DNA from: Camelimonas abortus
Lineage (GTDB): Bacteria > Pseudomonadota > Alphaproteobacteria > Rhizobiales > Beijerinckiaceae
DNA: 64,000 nt
Strand: one strand, 5' to 3'
Assembly: GCF_042647165.1 (NCBI RefSeq)
Contig: NZ_JBHRUV010000022.1
In this document: positions 18,211 through 27,125 of the stretch, one piece after another
Position numbering within the stretch: the stretch's first letter is position 1
How the letters are laid out: each line of letters opens with the position of its first letter
The notes under the pieces: generated by a model
Seen by the model: the letters and a program-made list of their open reading frames with translations, nothing else
Told to the model about the DNA's origin: nothing
Databases searched by the model: none
Program-made: the position numbers and the translations under genes

Positions 18211-18921
18211 TCAGCAGGCGCCGCCGTCCGCGGCGCAGGCGCCGGCAGGGCCGGTCCCCACGGCCTCCAGCTTCAGCTTTTGCGCCATGCGCCGCATGTA
18301 GCGGGCAATGGTCTCCGGGTCCTGGGCGCCGGGCAGGGCCAGGCGCTCCGCCAGAATGAAGCAGGGCACGCCGGACACGCCCATGTCGCGGGCCTGCTCC
18401 ACCGCCGCCGACACCAGCGTCGCGTCGTCGGCGCCGGCCAGCCGCGCCGCCGCGCCGTCCATGCCGCAGCTGGCGGCGATGTCCGCCAGAACCGCGCGGT
18501 CGCCCACGTCGCGCCCTTCCATGAAGAAGGCGCGGAACAGCGCCTCCACCACGGCGTCCTGCAGGCCCAGCGGCGCAGCCCAGCCGATCAGGCGGTGGGC
18601 GTCCAGCGTGTTGGGCGTGCGGCGGATGAGGTCGAAACGGAAGGCGAGCCCTTCCTTTTCGCCCTCGGCGGCGAGGCGCTGGTGAATGGCCTCCAGCCGC
18701 TCGCGCGAGCCAAACTTGCGCTCCATGTAGACGCGCCGGTCGAGGCCGCCTGGCGGCACGTGCGGATCAAGCTGGTACGGCCGCCAGGCCACCGTCACAC
18801 GCAGCTCCGGAACCATGGCGATGGCCTTCTCGAGGCGCCTCTTGCCGATGAAGCACCACGGGCACACCACGTCGGAAATCACGTCGACGTGGAAAGACTG
18901 GCGCGGGCCGGCGGCTGGCAT
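18211..18921 (-). CDS. DsbA-family (FrnE-type) thiol oxidoreductase
   Basis: 236 residues from ATG 18921, chosen because GGGAGAAAA precedes it and the protein then begins just before the fold. There is no signal peptide, so it is probably cytoplasmic. The thioredoxin-fold active site CPWC is in VISDVVCPWCFIGKRRLEKA, with the cis-Pro block GVSGVPCFIL near the C-terminus and the helical insertion typical of FrnE/2-hydroxychromene-carboxylate isomerase-like proteins. FrnE proteins are linked to oxidative-stress defence and are often near ohr-like genes. The upstream solute-binding gene overlaps its first 43 bp in another frame. Confidence 0.88.
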   Translation of the reverse strand: MPAAGPRQSFHVDVISDVVCPWCFIGKRRLEKAIAMVPELRVTVAWRPYQLDPHVPPGGLDRRVYMERKFGSRERLEAIHQRLAAEGEKEGLAFRFDLIRRTPNTLDAHRLIGWAAPLGLQDAVVEALFRAFFMEGRDVGDRAVLADIAASCGMDGAAARLAGADDATLVSAAVEQARDMGVSGVPCFILAERLALPGAQDPETIARYMRRMAQKLKLEAVGTGPAGACAADGGAC

Positions 18922-20954
18922 GACGTTTTCTCCCTGGGGCGTATGGCGGGCCCGGCCGCGGCCGGGACATGCGGCATTGAACAGCCGCCGTCGCGCCGGC
19001 GCAACTGCAGGCTCTGGCGGACGCGCGTCCGTCCGGCTTCGCCGGGCGCGCCGCCGGCGTCTGCGCCGGTAACGCCCGAGGCGGCGGAAAGATCCGTCCG
19101 CCACCAGGTTTCCGGCGCCGGCCCGAGGAGCGGCAGGGGGTCGGGCCGGCCAACATGCCTCCAGCGCGCCAGCCACACATGCGGCGCGTAATAAAGCGGG
19201 ATGACGTGAAAGCCGGAGAGCAGCACCCGGTCCAGCGCCCGCACGGCGGCGACGTGATCCTCGCGGGTGGCGGCGGCGGTGACGGCGGCGATCATGGCGT
19301 CGGCCGCCGGCGATTTCACCCCGGCGAAGTTGAACGACGCCTGCTGGTCCGCCGCCCGCGAGCCCCAGCGGAAATACTGCTCGTTTCCGGGCGAGGGCGA
19401 GGCCCGCCAGGCGGCGATGATCATGTCGTAGTCGAACGTCTGGCGGCGGCGCTCATACTGCACGGAATCGACCACCCGCACCCGCACGGCGACGCCGATG
19501 CGCTTCAGCCCCGCCTGCAGGGCCAGGGCGAGGCGCTCGTCGTCGCGGCCCGTGACCATCACCTCGAAGGCCAGCGGCCGGCCGGCGCCGTCGCGCATGC
19601 GGCCGTCTTTCAGCGCGTAGCCCGCCTCCGCCAGCAGGCCGACGGCGCGGGCGAGGGCGGCCCGGTCGCGGCCGGCGCCGTCGCTGGCCGGCGGCCGCCA
19701 GCGCCCCTCCATGATGTCCTCGCGCACCGCCCCCGGGAACGGGGCCAGCAGGGCGCGCTCCTTTTCCGTGGCCGGGCGGCCGGCGGCGGAGAGTTCGGAA
19801 CCGGCGAAATAGCTGTCCGCCCTCCGGTAGAGGCCGTGATAGTAGGCGCGGTTCACCCATTCGAAGTCAAAGGCGCAGGTCAGCGCCTCGCGCACCCGCG
19901 CGTCGCCGAACGGCCGGCGGCGCTCGTTGAACACGAAGCCGGTCATGCCCTTTGGCGCGGCGACGGGCGCGTGCTCCAGCAGGATGCGGCCGTCGCGGAC
20001 GGCCGGAAGGCGGCGGGCGGCCATCCAGCGCCGCGGCTCGGTCTCGATGCGCACGTCGATGAGCCCGGCGCTGAAGGCGCTGGCCAGCGCCGTGACGTCG
20101 CGATAGTAGTCGTAGCGGATTTCGTCGAAACGGAAGGCGTCGCGCAGGGACGGCGCGGCGTCGCCCCACCAGTTCTTCACGCGGCGGAAGGTGACGCTCT
20201 CGCCGGGGCGCACGCTGGCCACCTCATAGGGGCCGGAGCCGGTGAGCGGCGTGAAGCCGGTGCGGGCGAAGGCCTCGCCGGCGGGGGTGGCGTGTCTGGG
20301 CAGCACCGGCGTCATGGCCAGGATCATCGGCAGCTCGCGGTCCTGGTTGCCGGCGAGGGCGATGGCGATGCGGCCCGGATCGGGCGTGGAGACGCCGGTG
20401 ATCCGGCGCAGGGCGTTGCGGTGGTTGGGCCGCCCGTGGACGGCGAGCAGGGCGAAGCTGAACGTCACGTCCTGCGCCGTCACTGGCCGGCCGTCGCTGA
20501 AACGGGCGCGGGGATCGAGCCAGAAGACGACGCAGGAGAGATCCGGCGCCACCCGCGCCGCCCGGGCGATCTGCGGATACAGGGTGAACGGCTCGTCGAG
20601 GGCGCGACGCATCAGCGACTGCACCGTGAGCATGCTGACCGCCGCCGGCGCCGACATGCCCTTGACGGTGAAGGGATTGAGGCTGTCGAAGGCGCCGTGA
20701 ACGCCGAGGGTGAGGCGCCCGCCGCGCCGGCCGGGCCAGCGGCTTTCCAGCGCCACGAATTCGCCGTCCGGCCCGCGCGGCCACCCCGGCGCGCCATACA
20801 TGGTCATGGCGCCGGGAAGGGCGGGCGGATCCGCCAGCAACGCCTCGCAGGCGGGGCCGGCCGGCGTGCTGAAGGCGCCGTCGGGGCCCGCCGCCTGCGC
20901 CGGCTGCGTCGCCAGTATCGCCGCCAGTAATGTCAGGGCCGCCGTCCGCATCAT
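18879..20954 (-). CDS. ABC transporter solute-binding protein, family 5 (YejA-like)
   Basis: A 691-codon frame for a periplasmic peptide/oligopeptide-binding protein. Signal peptide: MMRTAALTLLAAILATQPAQA. Family blocks include DSLNPFTVKG, LVWLDPRARFSDGRPVTAQDV-like text (VFWLDPRARFSDG), GSGPYEV, FVFNERRRPFGDARVREALT and the lobe II segment ending near LPLLGPAPETWW. The fold normally ends about there. Here the frame runs about 60 residues further in low-complexity sequence and into frnE, so the native stop may have been lost or a frame error may be present. No permease or ATPase genes are adjacent, so this is an orphan binding protein. Confidence 0.85.
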   Translation of the reverse strand: MMRTAALTLLAAILATQPAQAAGPDGAFSTPAGPACEALLADPPALPGAMTMYGAPGWPRGPDGEFVALESRWPGRRGGRLTLGVHGAFDSLNPFTVKGMSAPAAVSMLTVQSLMRRALDEPFTLYPQIARAARVAPDLSCVVFWLDPRARFSDGRPVTAQDVTFSFALLAVHGRPNHRNALRRITGVSTPDPGRIAIALAGNQDRELPMILAMTPVLPRHATPAGEAFARTGFTPLTGSGPYEVASVRPGESVTFRRVKNWWGDAAPSLRDAFRFDEIRYDYYRDVTALASAFSAGLIDVRIETEPRRWMAARRLPAVRDGRILLEHAPVAAPKGMTGFVFNERRRPFGDARVREALTCAFDFEWVNRAYYHGLYRRADSYFAGSELSAAGRPATEKERALLAPFPGAVREDIMEGRWRPPASDGAGRDRAALARAVGLLAEAGYALKDGRMRDGAGRPLAFEVMVTGRDDERLALALQAGLKRIGVAVRVRVVDSVQYERRRQTFDYDMIIAAWRASPSPGNEQYFRWGSRAADQQASFNFAGVKSPAADAMIAAVTAAATREDHVAAVRALDRVLLSGFHVIPLYYAPHVWLARWRHVGRPDPLPLLGPAPETWWRTDLSAASGVTGADAGGAPGEAGRTRVRQSLQLRRRDGGCSMPHVPAAAGPAIRPREKTSCQPPARASLSTST

Positions 20955-21471
20955 GACGTCTTCATATCTGGGGAAAGTTCAGGGAAAATGAATGGCGGCC
21001 CGCATCACCGGCGGCCGGGCCGGACGGCCCGGACGCGGGACCGGCGCGGAAGGACCTGGGCGGAGGGACGTGGGTGGAGGAACCTGGGCGGAGGAACCTG
21101 GGCGGAGGGCCTGGGCGGAGGGCCTGGGCGGAAGGACGGGCGCCGCGCGCGGACGGCGTATGGGGACTGGAACGGCGCGTCCGATCGCGATAAGTGATCT
21201 GATGTGCTGACGGCCTTGTAACCGCCTCATTCAGCGTGACATCACTGCGATGCGCGTTTCGGGAGAGGCCGGGTTGTCCGCCAGGCTGTCGCGAGTCGCG
21301 CCAGTCCGGCCGGTTGCGACGGGCGCCGGGATCTCGCGTCCCGGGGCGCAGGCGACCGGCGCCGCTGCAGGACAGGACGGAATCTGATACGTGAGAGGCA
21401 ATTTCGGGCGGCGTGCGGGAACAGGGATCGCGCAGGCGCTCGGGACGGGCTGTGATCGAAGGGAAAACTTC
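20955..21471. other. Divergent intergenic region with minisatellite
   Basis: About 515 bp between the solute-binding protein and ialB. It contains the G-rich tandem repeat at 21055-21136 and, closer to ialB, a less GC-rich part (about 21180-21240) likely to hold the ialB promoter. No gene is supportable. Confidence 0.5.
21055..21136. repeat. G-rich 13/14-bp minisatellite, six units
   Basis: Six consecutive units with consensus CCTGGGCGGAGGAA start at 21055, 21069, 21083, 21097, 21110 and 21123. The first three are 14 bp and the next two 13 bp. Two units are identical. All are strand-asymmetric (G-rich on the plus strand). Confidence 0.8.
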
Positions 21472-22191
21472 ATGGCATTTAACACAAGGTCTGCAGGCGT
21501 CAGGGCGACCCGTGGCGCCGCCGCCCTCCTGGCGCTGGGAGCGGCGTTGGCTCCGGCAGCCGCTTTTGCGCAGGCCAAACCTGCGCAGCAACAGCAACAG
21601 CAGCAGCAACAGCAGCAGGCGCCGCAGCCGCCGGCCGGTCCGGTGGTGGTTTCGGTGAAGCCTGAGCCGTCGCAGGCCGACTGGACCAAGGTCTGCGGCA
21701 AGGATCCGGTGGCCGGCCGCGAAATCTGCTACACCACCCGCGACTTCGTCTCTGACCAGGGCCAGCCGGTGCTCGCCGTCGCCGTGTACGACGTGAAGGG
21801 CGAGCAGCAGAAGATGATGCGCTTCCTGCTGCCGCTCGGCCTGCTGCTGCAGCCCGGCATCCGCGTCACCATCGATCAGGGCCAGCCCATCGAAGGCCGT
21901 TACGCGCTGTGCTTCCCCAACGGCTGCTTCGCCGAGGCCCAGATCAAGGACAGCGACGTCGCGGCGATGAAGAAGGGCCAGAACCTGAACGTTTCGGTCC
22001 AGAACCAGGCCGCCAACGTCGTCACCTTCCAGGTGCCGCTGGCCGGCTTCGCCAAGGGCTTCGACGGCCCGGGCATCGATCCCAAGGTGCTCGAGGAGCA
22101 GCAGCGCAAGCTGCAGGAGGCCATGCAGAAAAAGGCCCAGGAAGAAGCCCAGAAGCACCAGCAACAGCAGCAGGGCGGCCAGAAGAAATAA
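21472..22191 (+). CDS. Invasion-associated locus B (IalB) family protein
   Basis: A 239-residue exported protein. ATG 21472 follows AAGGGA and gives a clean signal peptide (GAAALLALGAALAPAAAFAQ). A run of 11 glutamines, then a Pro-rich linker, precedes the IalB core (about 60-215). The core contains WTKVCGKDP, EICYTTRDF, QPVLAVAVYDV, GLLLQPGIRVTID, PIEGRYALCFPNGCFAE and the hydrophobic end block. Three or more conserved cysteines are present. IalB is named for Bartonella erythrocyte invasion but occurs in free-living Rhizobiales, so no virulence role follows. The C-terminus is a Gln/Lys-rich helix. A strong terminator follows. Confidence 0.9.
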   Translation: MAFNTRSAGVRATRGAAALLALGAALAPAAAFAQAKPAQQQQQQQQQQQAPQPPAGPVVVSVKPEPSQADWTKVCGKDPVAGREICYTTRDFVSDQGQPVLAVAVYDVKGEQQKMMRFLLPLGLLLQPGIRVTIDQGQPIEGRYALCFPNGCFAEAQIKDSDVAAMKKGQNLNVSVQNQAANVVTFQVPLAGFAKGFDGPGIDPKVLEEQQRKLQEAMQKKAQEEAQKHQQQQQGGQKK

Positions 22192-22212
22192 TTCCGGCCC
22201 TTCCGGCTCACG

Positions 22213-22244
22213 CGAAAAAGCCCGCCGTCCGGCGGGCTTTTTCG
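22213..22244. terminator. Strong bidirectional intrinsic terminator after ialB
   Basis: A 14-bp perfect stem, CGAAAAAGCCCGCC with GGCGGGCTTTTTCG, has a four-base loop. A-tract and T-tract make it functional in both directions, so it can end ialB and also stop transcripts from the minus strand. Confidence 0.9.
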
Positions 22245-22339
22245 TGCGGCGTCTGCGCGGCGACGTCCCCGGACGGCGGGGGCCGGTCCGCGCCGCGGCG
22301 CGTTCCGCCAGGCGACGGCGGTACGGGCGACAGCGTTCT

Positions 22340-22399
22340 CCTGGCGACAGGGGACCTGGCTACAGGGTTCCTGGCTACTGGGTTCCTGGCGGCCGGCCG
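22340..22399. repeat. 15-bp tandem repeat, four units
   Basis: Units start at 22340, 22355, 22370 and 22385, with core CCTGGCTACAGGGTT. The second and third differ by one base; the first and fourth are degenerate. It lies in non-coding DNA behind the ialB terminator. Confidence 0.7.
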
Positions 22400-22480
22400 G
22401 TCAGGACCGTCGCGCGGCGGGCGGGAGCATCCGGTAATACTGCATGCCGGGGGGCCGGCGGACGGCCGCACGCGGCGGCG

Positions 22481-22834
22481 TCAACGGGAGGCGCGGACGC
22501 CGTCCCCGGCCAGCCGCGCCATGCAGGCGCGCAGGCGGGTCTGCATGCGGCCGTCGTCGCCGTCGCCGGCGGGCGCCTGCACGCAGGCCAGCAGGCGGCT
22601 GGCGTAATCGGCGTTGCAGCGTTCCGGCAGCGCCGCGGCCAGGGTGGGCGAGGCGGCGACCCGCTGCATCGCCTCGCGCTGGCACCACGCGTCATGGGCC
22701 TTGGGGCCGGTTTTCATCATGTCCCGGAGAAAGTCGCCGTCGGCGCGCGCCGCGCCGGCCCCGGCGAGGCAGGACAGGAGCGTCAGGACGCCGGCGGCGA
22801 TGGCGCCGGCCCGCGGGGTGAGATGCCGTCGCAT
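22481..22834 (-). CDS. Small secreted hypothetical protein
   Basis: 117 residues with a clear signal peptide (AIAAGVLTLLSCLAGAGAARA, cleavage after ARA). The mature part of about 85 residues is helical-looking with four cysteines spaced as two pairs (DAWCQREAM, ERCNADY, LLACVQAP, RACMARL), consistent with two disulfides in the periplasm. I do not recognise the family. It stands alone and is transcribed towards the ialB terminator. Confidence 0.6.
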   Translation of the reverse strand: MRRHLTPRAGAIAAGVLTLLSCLAGAGAARADGDFLRDMMKTGPKAHDAWCQREAMQRVAASPTLAAALPERCNADYASRLLACVQAPAGDGDDGRMQTRLRACMARLAGDGVRASR

Positions 22835-23021
22835 TGGCGGTCCTCCATGGACAGATTCGCCGGGCCGTCTTCGCCGGACAGTCCTCCCCGGCGCGCCCCG
22901 GCGAGCCTGTGGCCGCGCGGGCCGCCGGCGGAGCGCGGAACGCCGCTTGCGGCTGTGGGGAGGAAGCGGCGCGGGCTGCCCGGCGCCCGCCGTTGCGGCG
23001 GATGACGCCCTGCGCAGGGGA

Positions 23022-23351
23022 TCAGTGGGCGTGTCGCGGCCTCACATGATAGTGGCCGTCGTCGCCGCGCACGAAAAATTCATCGACGCGCGGATGGCGC
23101 ACCGGCGCGCCTGACAGGTCCGGCACCAGGTTCTGCTCGGACACATAGGCGATGTACTGGGTTTCCTCGTTCTCGGCCAGCAGGTGATAGAAGGGCTGGT
23201 CGCGCGCCGGCCGGACCTCTTCCGGAATGGACCGCCACCATTCCTCGGTGTTGGCGAATTCCGGATCAACGTCGAAGATCACGCCGCGAAACGGATAAAT
23301 GCGATGGCGCACGACCTGTCCGATGGCAAACTTGGCCGTTCCGGTCTTCAT
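23022..23351 (-). CDS. hspQ: Heat shock protein HspQ
   Basis: 109 residues from ATG 23351, preceded by GGAGAAA at good spacing. The YccV-like/HspQ domain spans the whole protein: KFAIGQVVRHRIYPFRGVIF, DVDPEFANTEEWW, QPFYHLLAENEE and YIAYVSEQNLVPD. In enterobacteria HspQ is a Lon specificity factor and was first described as binding hemimethylated DNA. It may be co-transcribed with the CoA-ester lyase 165 bp upstream. Confidence 0.93.
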   Translation of the reverse strand: MKTGTAKFAIGQVVRHRIYPFRGVIFDVDPEFANTEEWWRSIPEEVRPARDQPFYHLLAENEETQYIAYVSEQNLVPDLSGAPVRHPRVDEFFVRGDDGHYHVRPRHAH

Positions 23352-23516
23352 GCGAGGTTTCTCCGCAAGAGCGCTTCCCTTTGCCGGGGGCGGCCGGCCC
23401 CGCGTCGCGACGCCGGCCCGGGCCCGATGATGCCTCCGCGGCGGCGCCTCCGGCAAGCCGCCAGACGCCGCCGGCGCAGAACGGGCGGCGCAGACGCGCG
23501 CCGCCCGTGAGATGGC

Positions 23517-24560
23517 TCAGAAGCCGTAGATTTTCGCGTATTCGGCGTCCTTGCTGGCGACGATCTTCGCCAGGTCGACGATCACTTTGGCCTGCTTCCA
23601 GGTGGCGTCGTCCTGCATCTTGCCGTCGATCATCACCGCGCCGGTGCCGTCCGGCATCGCCTCGAGAATGCGCCGGGCGAAGGCGACCTCGGCCGGATCG
23701 GGGCTGAACACGCGCTTGGCGATGGCGATCTGGGTGGGGTGCAGCGACCAGGCGCCGGCGCAGCCGAGCAGGAAGGCGTTGCGGAACTGCGCCTCGCACG
23801 CCTCCTGGTCCGAGAAGTCGCCGAACGGGCCGTAGAACGCCTTGATGCCGTGCGACTGGCAGGCGTCCACCATGCGGGCGATGGTGTAGTGCCACGGATC
23901 CTGCTGGGCGATCTGGCGCGGGGCGCCGTCGGCCGTCGGGTCGGAGATCACCTTGTAGTCCGGGTGACCGCCGCCGACGCGGGTGGTCTTCATGCCGCGG
24001 GAGGCGGCGAGATCGGCCGGGCCAAGGCTCATGCCGTGCATGCGCGGCGAGGCGCCCGCGATGGCCTCCACGTTCTTCACGCCCTCGGCGGTCTCCAGGA
24101 TGGCGTGAATCAGGATCGGCTTCTTCACCCTGTACCTGGCCTCAAGCTGGGCCAGCAGCTGGTCGAGATAGTGGATGTCCCACGGCCCCTCCACCTTCGG
24201 CAGCATCATCACGTCGAGCTTGTCGCCGACATTGGCGACGATCTCGATGATGTCGTCGAGCGCCCACGGGCTGTTGAGACAGTTGACGCGGGTCCACAGG
24301 CCGGTGGAGCCAAAGTCGTTCTCCTGCGCCATCTTGATGAAGCCGGCGCGGGCGTTCTCCTTCTGGTCGGCGGGGATGGCGTCCTCGAGATTGCCGAGCA
24401 CCACGTCGACCTGCCTGATCAGCTCCGGCACCTTGGCGCGCATCTTTTCATTGTGCGGCGGCACGAAATGGATCATGCGCTCGAGCCGCACCGGCAGCTC
24501 CGTGTAGGGCTGCGGCGCGCCGATGGCGAGCGGGCGGAAAAACTGGCGGGGCAACTTCAT
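23517..24560 (-). CDS. HpcH/HpaI aldolase / CoA-ester lyase (malyl-CoA lyase-like)
   Basis: A 347-residue TIM-barrel lyase. Blocks seen are VDVVLGNLEDAIPADQK, WTRVNCLN, MMLPKVEGPWDI (Mg-binding Glu), ILIHAILETAEGV, MHGMSLGPADLAAS (Mg-binding Asp) and GAWSLHPTQIAIA. These are the hallmarks of the citrate lyase beta / malyl-CoA lyase branch. Likely substrates are L-malyl-CoA or beta-methylmalyl-CoA, but specificity cannot be read from sequence. No ethylmalonyl-CoA pathway genes are adjacent. Confidence 0.85.
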   Translation of the reverse strand: MKLPRQFFRPLAIGAPQPYTELPVRLERMIHFVPPHNEKMRAKVPELIRQVDVVLGNLEDAIPADQKENARAGFIKMAQENDFGSTGLWTRVNCLNSPWALDDIIEIVANVGDKLDVMMLPKVEGPWDIHYLDQLLAQLEARYRVKKPILIHAILETAEGVKNVEAIAGASPRMHGMSLGPADLAASRGMKTTRVGGGHPDYKVISDPTADGAPRQIAQQDPWHYTIARMVDACQSHGIKAFYGPFGDFSDQEACEAQFRNAFLLGCAGAWSLHPTQIAIAKRVFSPDPAEVAFARRILEAMPDGTGAVMIDGKMQDDATWKQAKVIVDLAKIVASKDAEYAKIYGF

Positions 24561-24731
24561 CGGGTGCTCCTTGGCGAGGTGTCGGCGGCCGGGCCGGTTG
24601 CGCCGGCCGCCCGTGCTCTGAACGCGCCCTGAGGCGCCTTGGTCCCTGCGATAGGTCAGACGCGCGCCGCAGTCCAGTGCGCCGCGCGGGGGCGGTGACG
24701 GCGGAAAGCGGCGGCGGCGAAGCGCCAGGCT

Positions 24732-25949
24732 TCAGCGCCACGCGCGCATCAGCTCCGGCAGGCCCAGATGCGGCGCCAGCCCCTCGCGCATGGCGAAGCG
24801 GCGCAGCGGCTTCAGCCCGCGCATGGCCAGCATGCCGGCCCCGCGCAGCAGGTCCACCGCCGGATTGCGGCTGAGCAGGGCGCGGTTGAGCGCGTCGATC
24901 ACCGTGGTGCGGGCGGCGACGTCCAGCCGCCGGCTGCGGTCATAGGCGTCCAGCGCCCGGGGATCGTCCGGCCCGGCGCCGCGGTCGCGGGCGGCGACGA
25001 GACAGTCGCGCAGCGCCGCGACGTCGCGCAGTCCGAGATTGAGCCCCTGGGCGCCGATGGGCGGAAACACGTGGCCGGCTTCCCCAACCAGCGCCACGCA
25101 GTGGCTGGCGAAACGCTCCGCCCTGAGGCCGCGCATGGGAATGACGCCGCACGCGCCCTCCGGCTCCATTTCGCCGAGCAGGGACTGGGCCTGGGCCTCC
25201 ACCGCGCGCCCCAGCTCCTGCGGCGGCAGGCTGGCGAGGCGCCGGGCGTCGTCGGGGGTCGTCACCCACACCAGGCTGGAGCGCCGGCCGGGCATCGGCA
25301 CCAGGGTGAAGGGGCCGCGGCGGGTGTGCAGCTCGGTGGAGGCGTTGCGATGGCCGAGCGTGTGGCGGAAAACGCCGGTAAGCGCCGCCTGCGGGTAGCT
25401 CCACGTGCGGGCGCCGATGCCGGCGCGCTGGCGGGTGAGCGAGCGGGCGCCGTCGGCCCCCACCACCAGCCGCGGCCGCAGCCGCGCGCCGGAGGCGAGG
25501 GTGAGCTCCGGCCCGCCGGCGCGGAAGGCGACGTCCGTCACCGTCTCCGGGCGCACGGCGAGACTGTCACGCCCATCGGCGAGCTGCGCCAGCACGCCCA
25601 CCAGATCGTCATTGGGGATGTTGCAGCCAAACGAATCGAGGCCCAGTTCGCCGGCGCTGAAGCTGAGGGGCGGAGCGGCGAACAGGCTGTCGGTGACGTC
25701 GGCGATGCGCATGGCGTCCATGGGGGCCGCCTTCGCCCGCACCTGCTCCCAGGCGCCGATGGCGCGCAGGAAGGCCACCGAGCCGCCGAACAGCGCCACC
25801 GTCCGCCCCGGCGCGGCCACGGCCGGGGTTCCGAGCAGCACGGTGCGGAAGCCTTCCTGCGCGAGACACAGGGCGGCGGCGTATCCGGCGGCGCCGGCGC
25901 CGATCACGGCGACGTCAGGCGCGGCGATGTCAGGCGTTGGATGCGGCAT
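24732..25949 (-). CDS. FAD-dependent UbiH/UbiF/COQ6-type monooxygenase
   Basis: 405 residues from ATG 25949. The N-terminal dinucleotide fold is VAVIGAGAAGYAAALCLAQEG. The middle motif RLVVGADGARSLTRQRAGI corresponds to the DG motif, and VALVGEAGHVFPPIGAQGLNLGLRD is the second FAD motif. This family hydroxylates the ubiquinone ring. The usual GDAAH is GEAGH here, still within family variation. Divergent from the TerC-like gene. The exact ring position cannot be inferred. Confidence 0.87.
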   Translation of the reverse strand: MPHPTPDIAAPDVAVIGAGAAGYAAALCLAQEGFRTVLLGTPAVAAPGRTVALFGGSVAFLRAIGAWEQVRAKAAPMDAMRIADVTDSLFAAPPLSFSAGELGLDSFGCNIPNDDLVGVLAQLADGRDSLAVRPETVTDVAFRAGGPELTLASGARLRPRLVVGADGARSLTRQRAGIGARTWSYPQAALTGVFRHTLGHRNASTELHTRRGPFTLVPMPGRRSSLVWVTTPDDARRLASLPPQELGRAVEAQAQSLLGEMEPEGACGVIPMRGLRAERFASHCVALVGEAGHVFPPIGAQGLNLGLRDVAALRDCLVAARDRGAGPDDPRALDAYDRSRRLDVAARTTVIDALNRALLSRNPAVDLLRGAGMLAMRGLKPLRRFAMREGLAPHLGLPELMRAWR

Positions 25950-26128
25950 GGCCCGAAGGCGCCTTTCCTGCTGAATTGGACGGACGGTTCCTTGTACCAT
26001 AGAACGCGCGCCGGCCCATCCCGGCTGAAATGCCGCGGAACCGGAGACGCGGCGGCAGCGTTCCGGCCTCGCGCCGCCGCGGCGGCGGCGCGACGGACGG
26101 CCCCGTCCGCGCAACAATGGAGAGACAC

Positions 26129-26890
26129 GTGTTTGACTGGCTGGCGAGTCCCGAAGGCTGGGCGGCCCTGCTGACGCTGAGCGCCATGGAGATCGTGCTC
26201 GGCATCGACAATGTGGTGTTCATTTCGGTGCTGGTGGCGCGGCTGCCGGCCGGGCAGGCGGAGCGCGCGCGCCGCCTTGGCCTGGCGATGGCGCTCGGGT
26301 TCCGCATCGCGCTGCTGTTCGCGCTCACGGCGCTGATGCAGCTCACCGATCCGGTGCTGGTCATCTTCGGCGAGGAGCTGTCGTGGCGCGACATCATCCT
26401 GATCGGCGGCGGCCTGTTCCTGCTTTACAAGGCGGTGAGCGAGATGCACGCCGAGGTGAGCGGCGAGGCCCATGAAGCGCGCCTGGCCGCCGCGCCGCAG
26501 GCGTTCATGACGGCCGTGGCGCAGATCGCCGTCATCGACATCGTGTTCTCCATCGACTCCATCGTCACCGCCATCGGCATGGCCGAGCACCTGTCGGTGA
26601 TGGTGCTCGCGGTGCTCGTGGCCGTGGCGGTGATGTACCTGGCCTCGGGCGTGGTGGCGCGCTTCATCTCCGAAAATCCCACCACCAAGGTGCTGGCCCT
26701 GGCCTTCCTGCTGCTCATCGGCGTGTCGCTGGTGGCGGAGGGCGGCGGCTTCCACCTGCCGCGCGCCTACATCTATTCGGCCATGGGCTTCGCCGCGGCG
26801 GTGGAGTTCATCAACGTCTGGGCACGCCGCAACCGCGAGCGCGCCAATGGCGGGGGCGCGCCGCCGGCCGGCCACGGCGACGGCGTCTGA
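26129..26890 (+). CDS. TerC family integral membrane protein
   Basis: 253 residues from GTG 26129. I prefer this to ATG 26117 because GGAGAG (26119-26124) sits at ideal distance before it and the family N-terminus MFDWLASPEGWAALLTL results. Seven or so membrane helices are visible. The charged family motifs lie inside helices: EIVLGIDNVVFISVL near the N-terminus and IDIVFSIDSIVTAIG in the middle. TerC relatives are linked to tellurite resistance and to metal (Mn) export or membrane-protein metalation. A terminator follows the gene. Confidence 0.9.
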   Translation: MFDWLASPEGWAALLTLSAMEIVLGIDNVVFISVLVARLPAGQAERARRLGLAMALGFRIALLFALTALMQLTDPVLVIFGEELSWRDIILIGGGLFLLYKAVSEMHAEVSGEAHEARLAAAPQAFMTAVAQIAVIDIVFSIDSIVTAIGMAEHLSVMVLAVLVAVAVMYLASGVVARFISENPTTKVLALAFLLLIGVSLVAEGGGFHLPRAYIYSAMGFAAAVEFINVWARRNRERANGGGAPPAGHGDGV

Positions 26891-26941
26891 GCCGGCGCCT
26901 TCCGCCCGCGTCCGCGCCGGCGGAGCGATCATGAAACGCGC

Positions 26942-26967
26942 GGGGCCGCATGTGCGGCCCCTTTTTT
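26942..26967 (+). terminator. Intrinsic terminator after terC-like gene
   Basis: The 9-bp stem GGGGCCGCA/TGCGGCCCC has a two-base loop and is followed by six T residues. Confidence 0.9.
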
Positions 26968-27125
26968 GCGTCGGCGCCGGGTCTGTCCCCTGCGCCCGGC
27001 GGGCCGGGCGCCTTGGGGGGCTGGCGCGCGGACGCGCGGGCGGCCAGATTGCGTGTCAGCGACAGCGATAACGTGAATCAGGGCCGGGGCGGGGACGCGC
27101 CGGCCCGGGCCGGAGAGAGGGAAAC

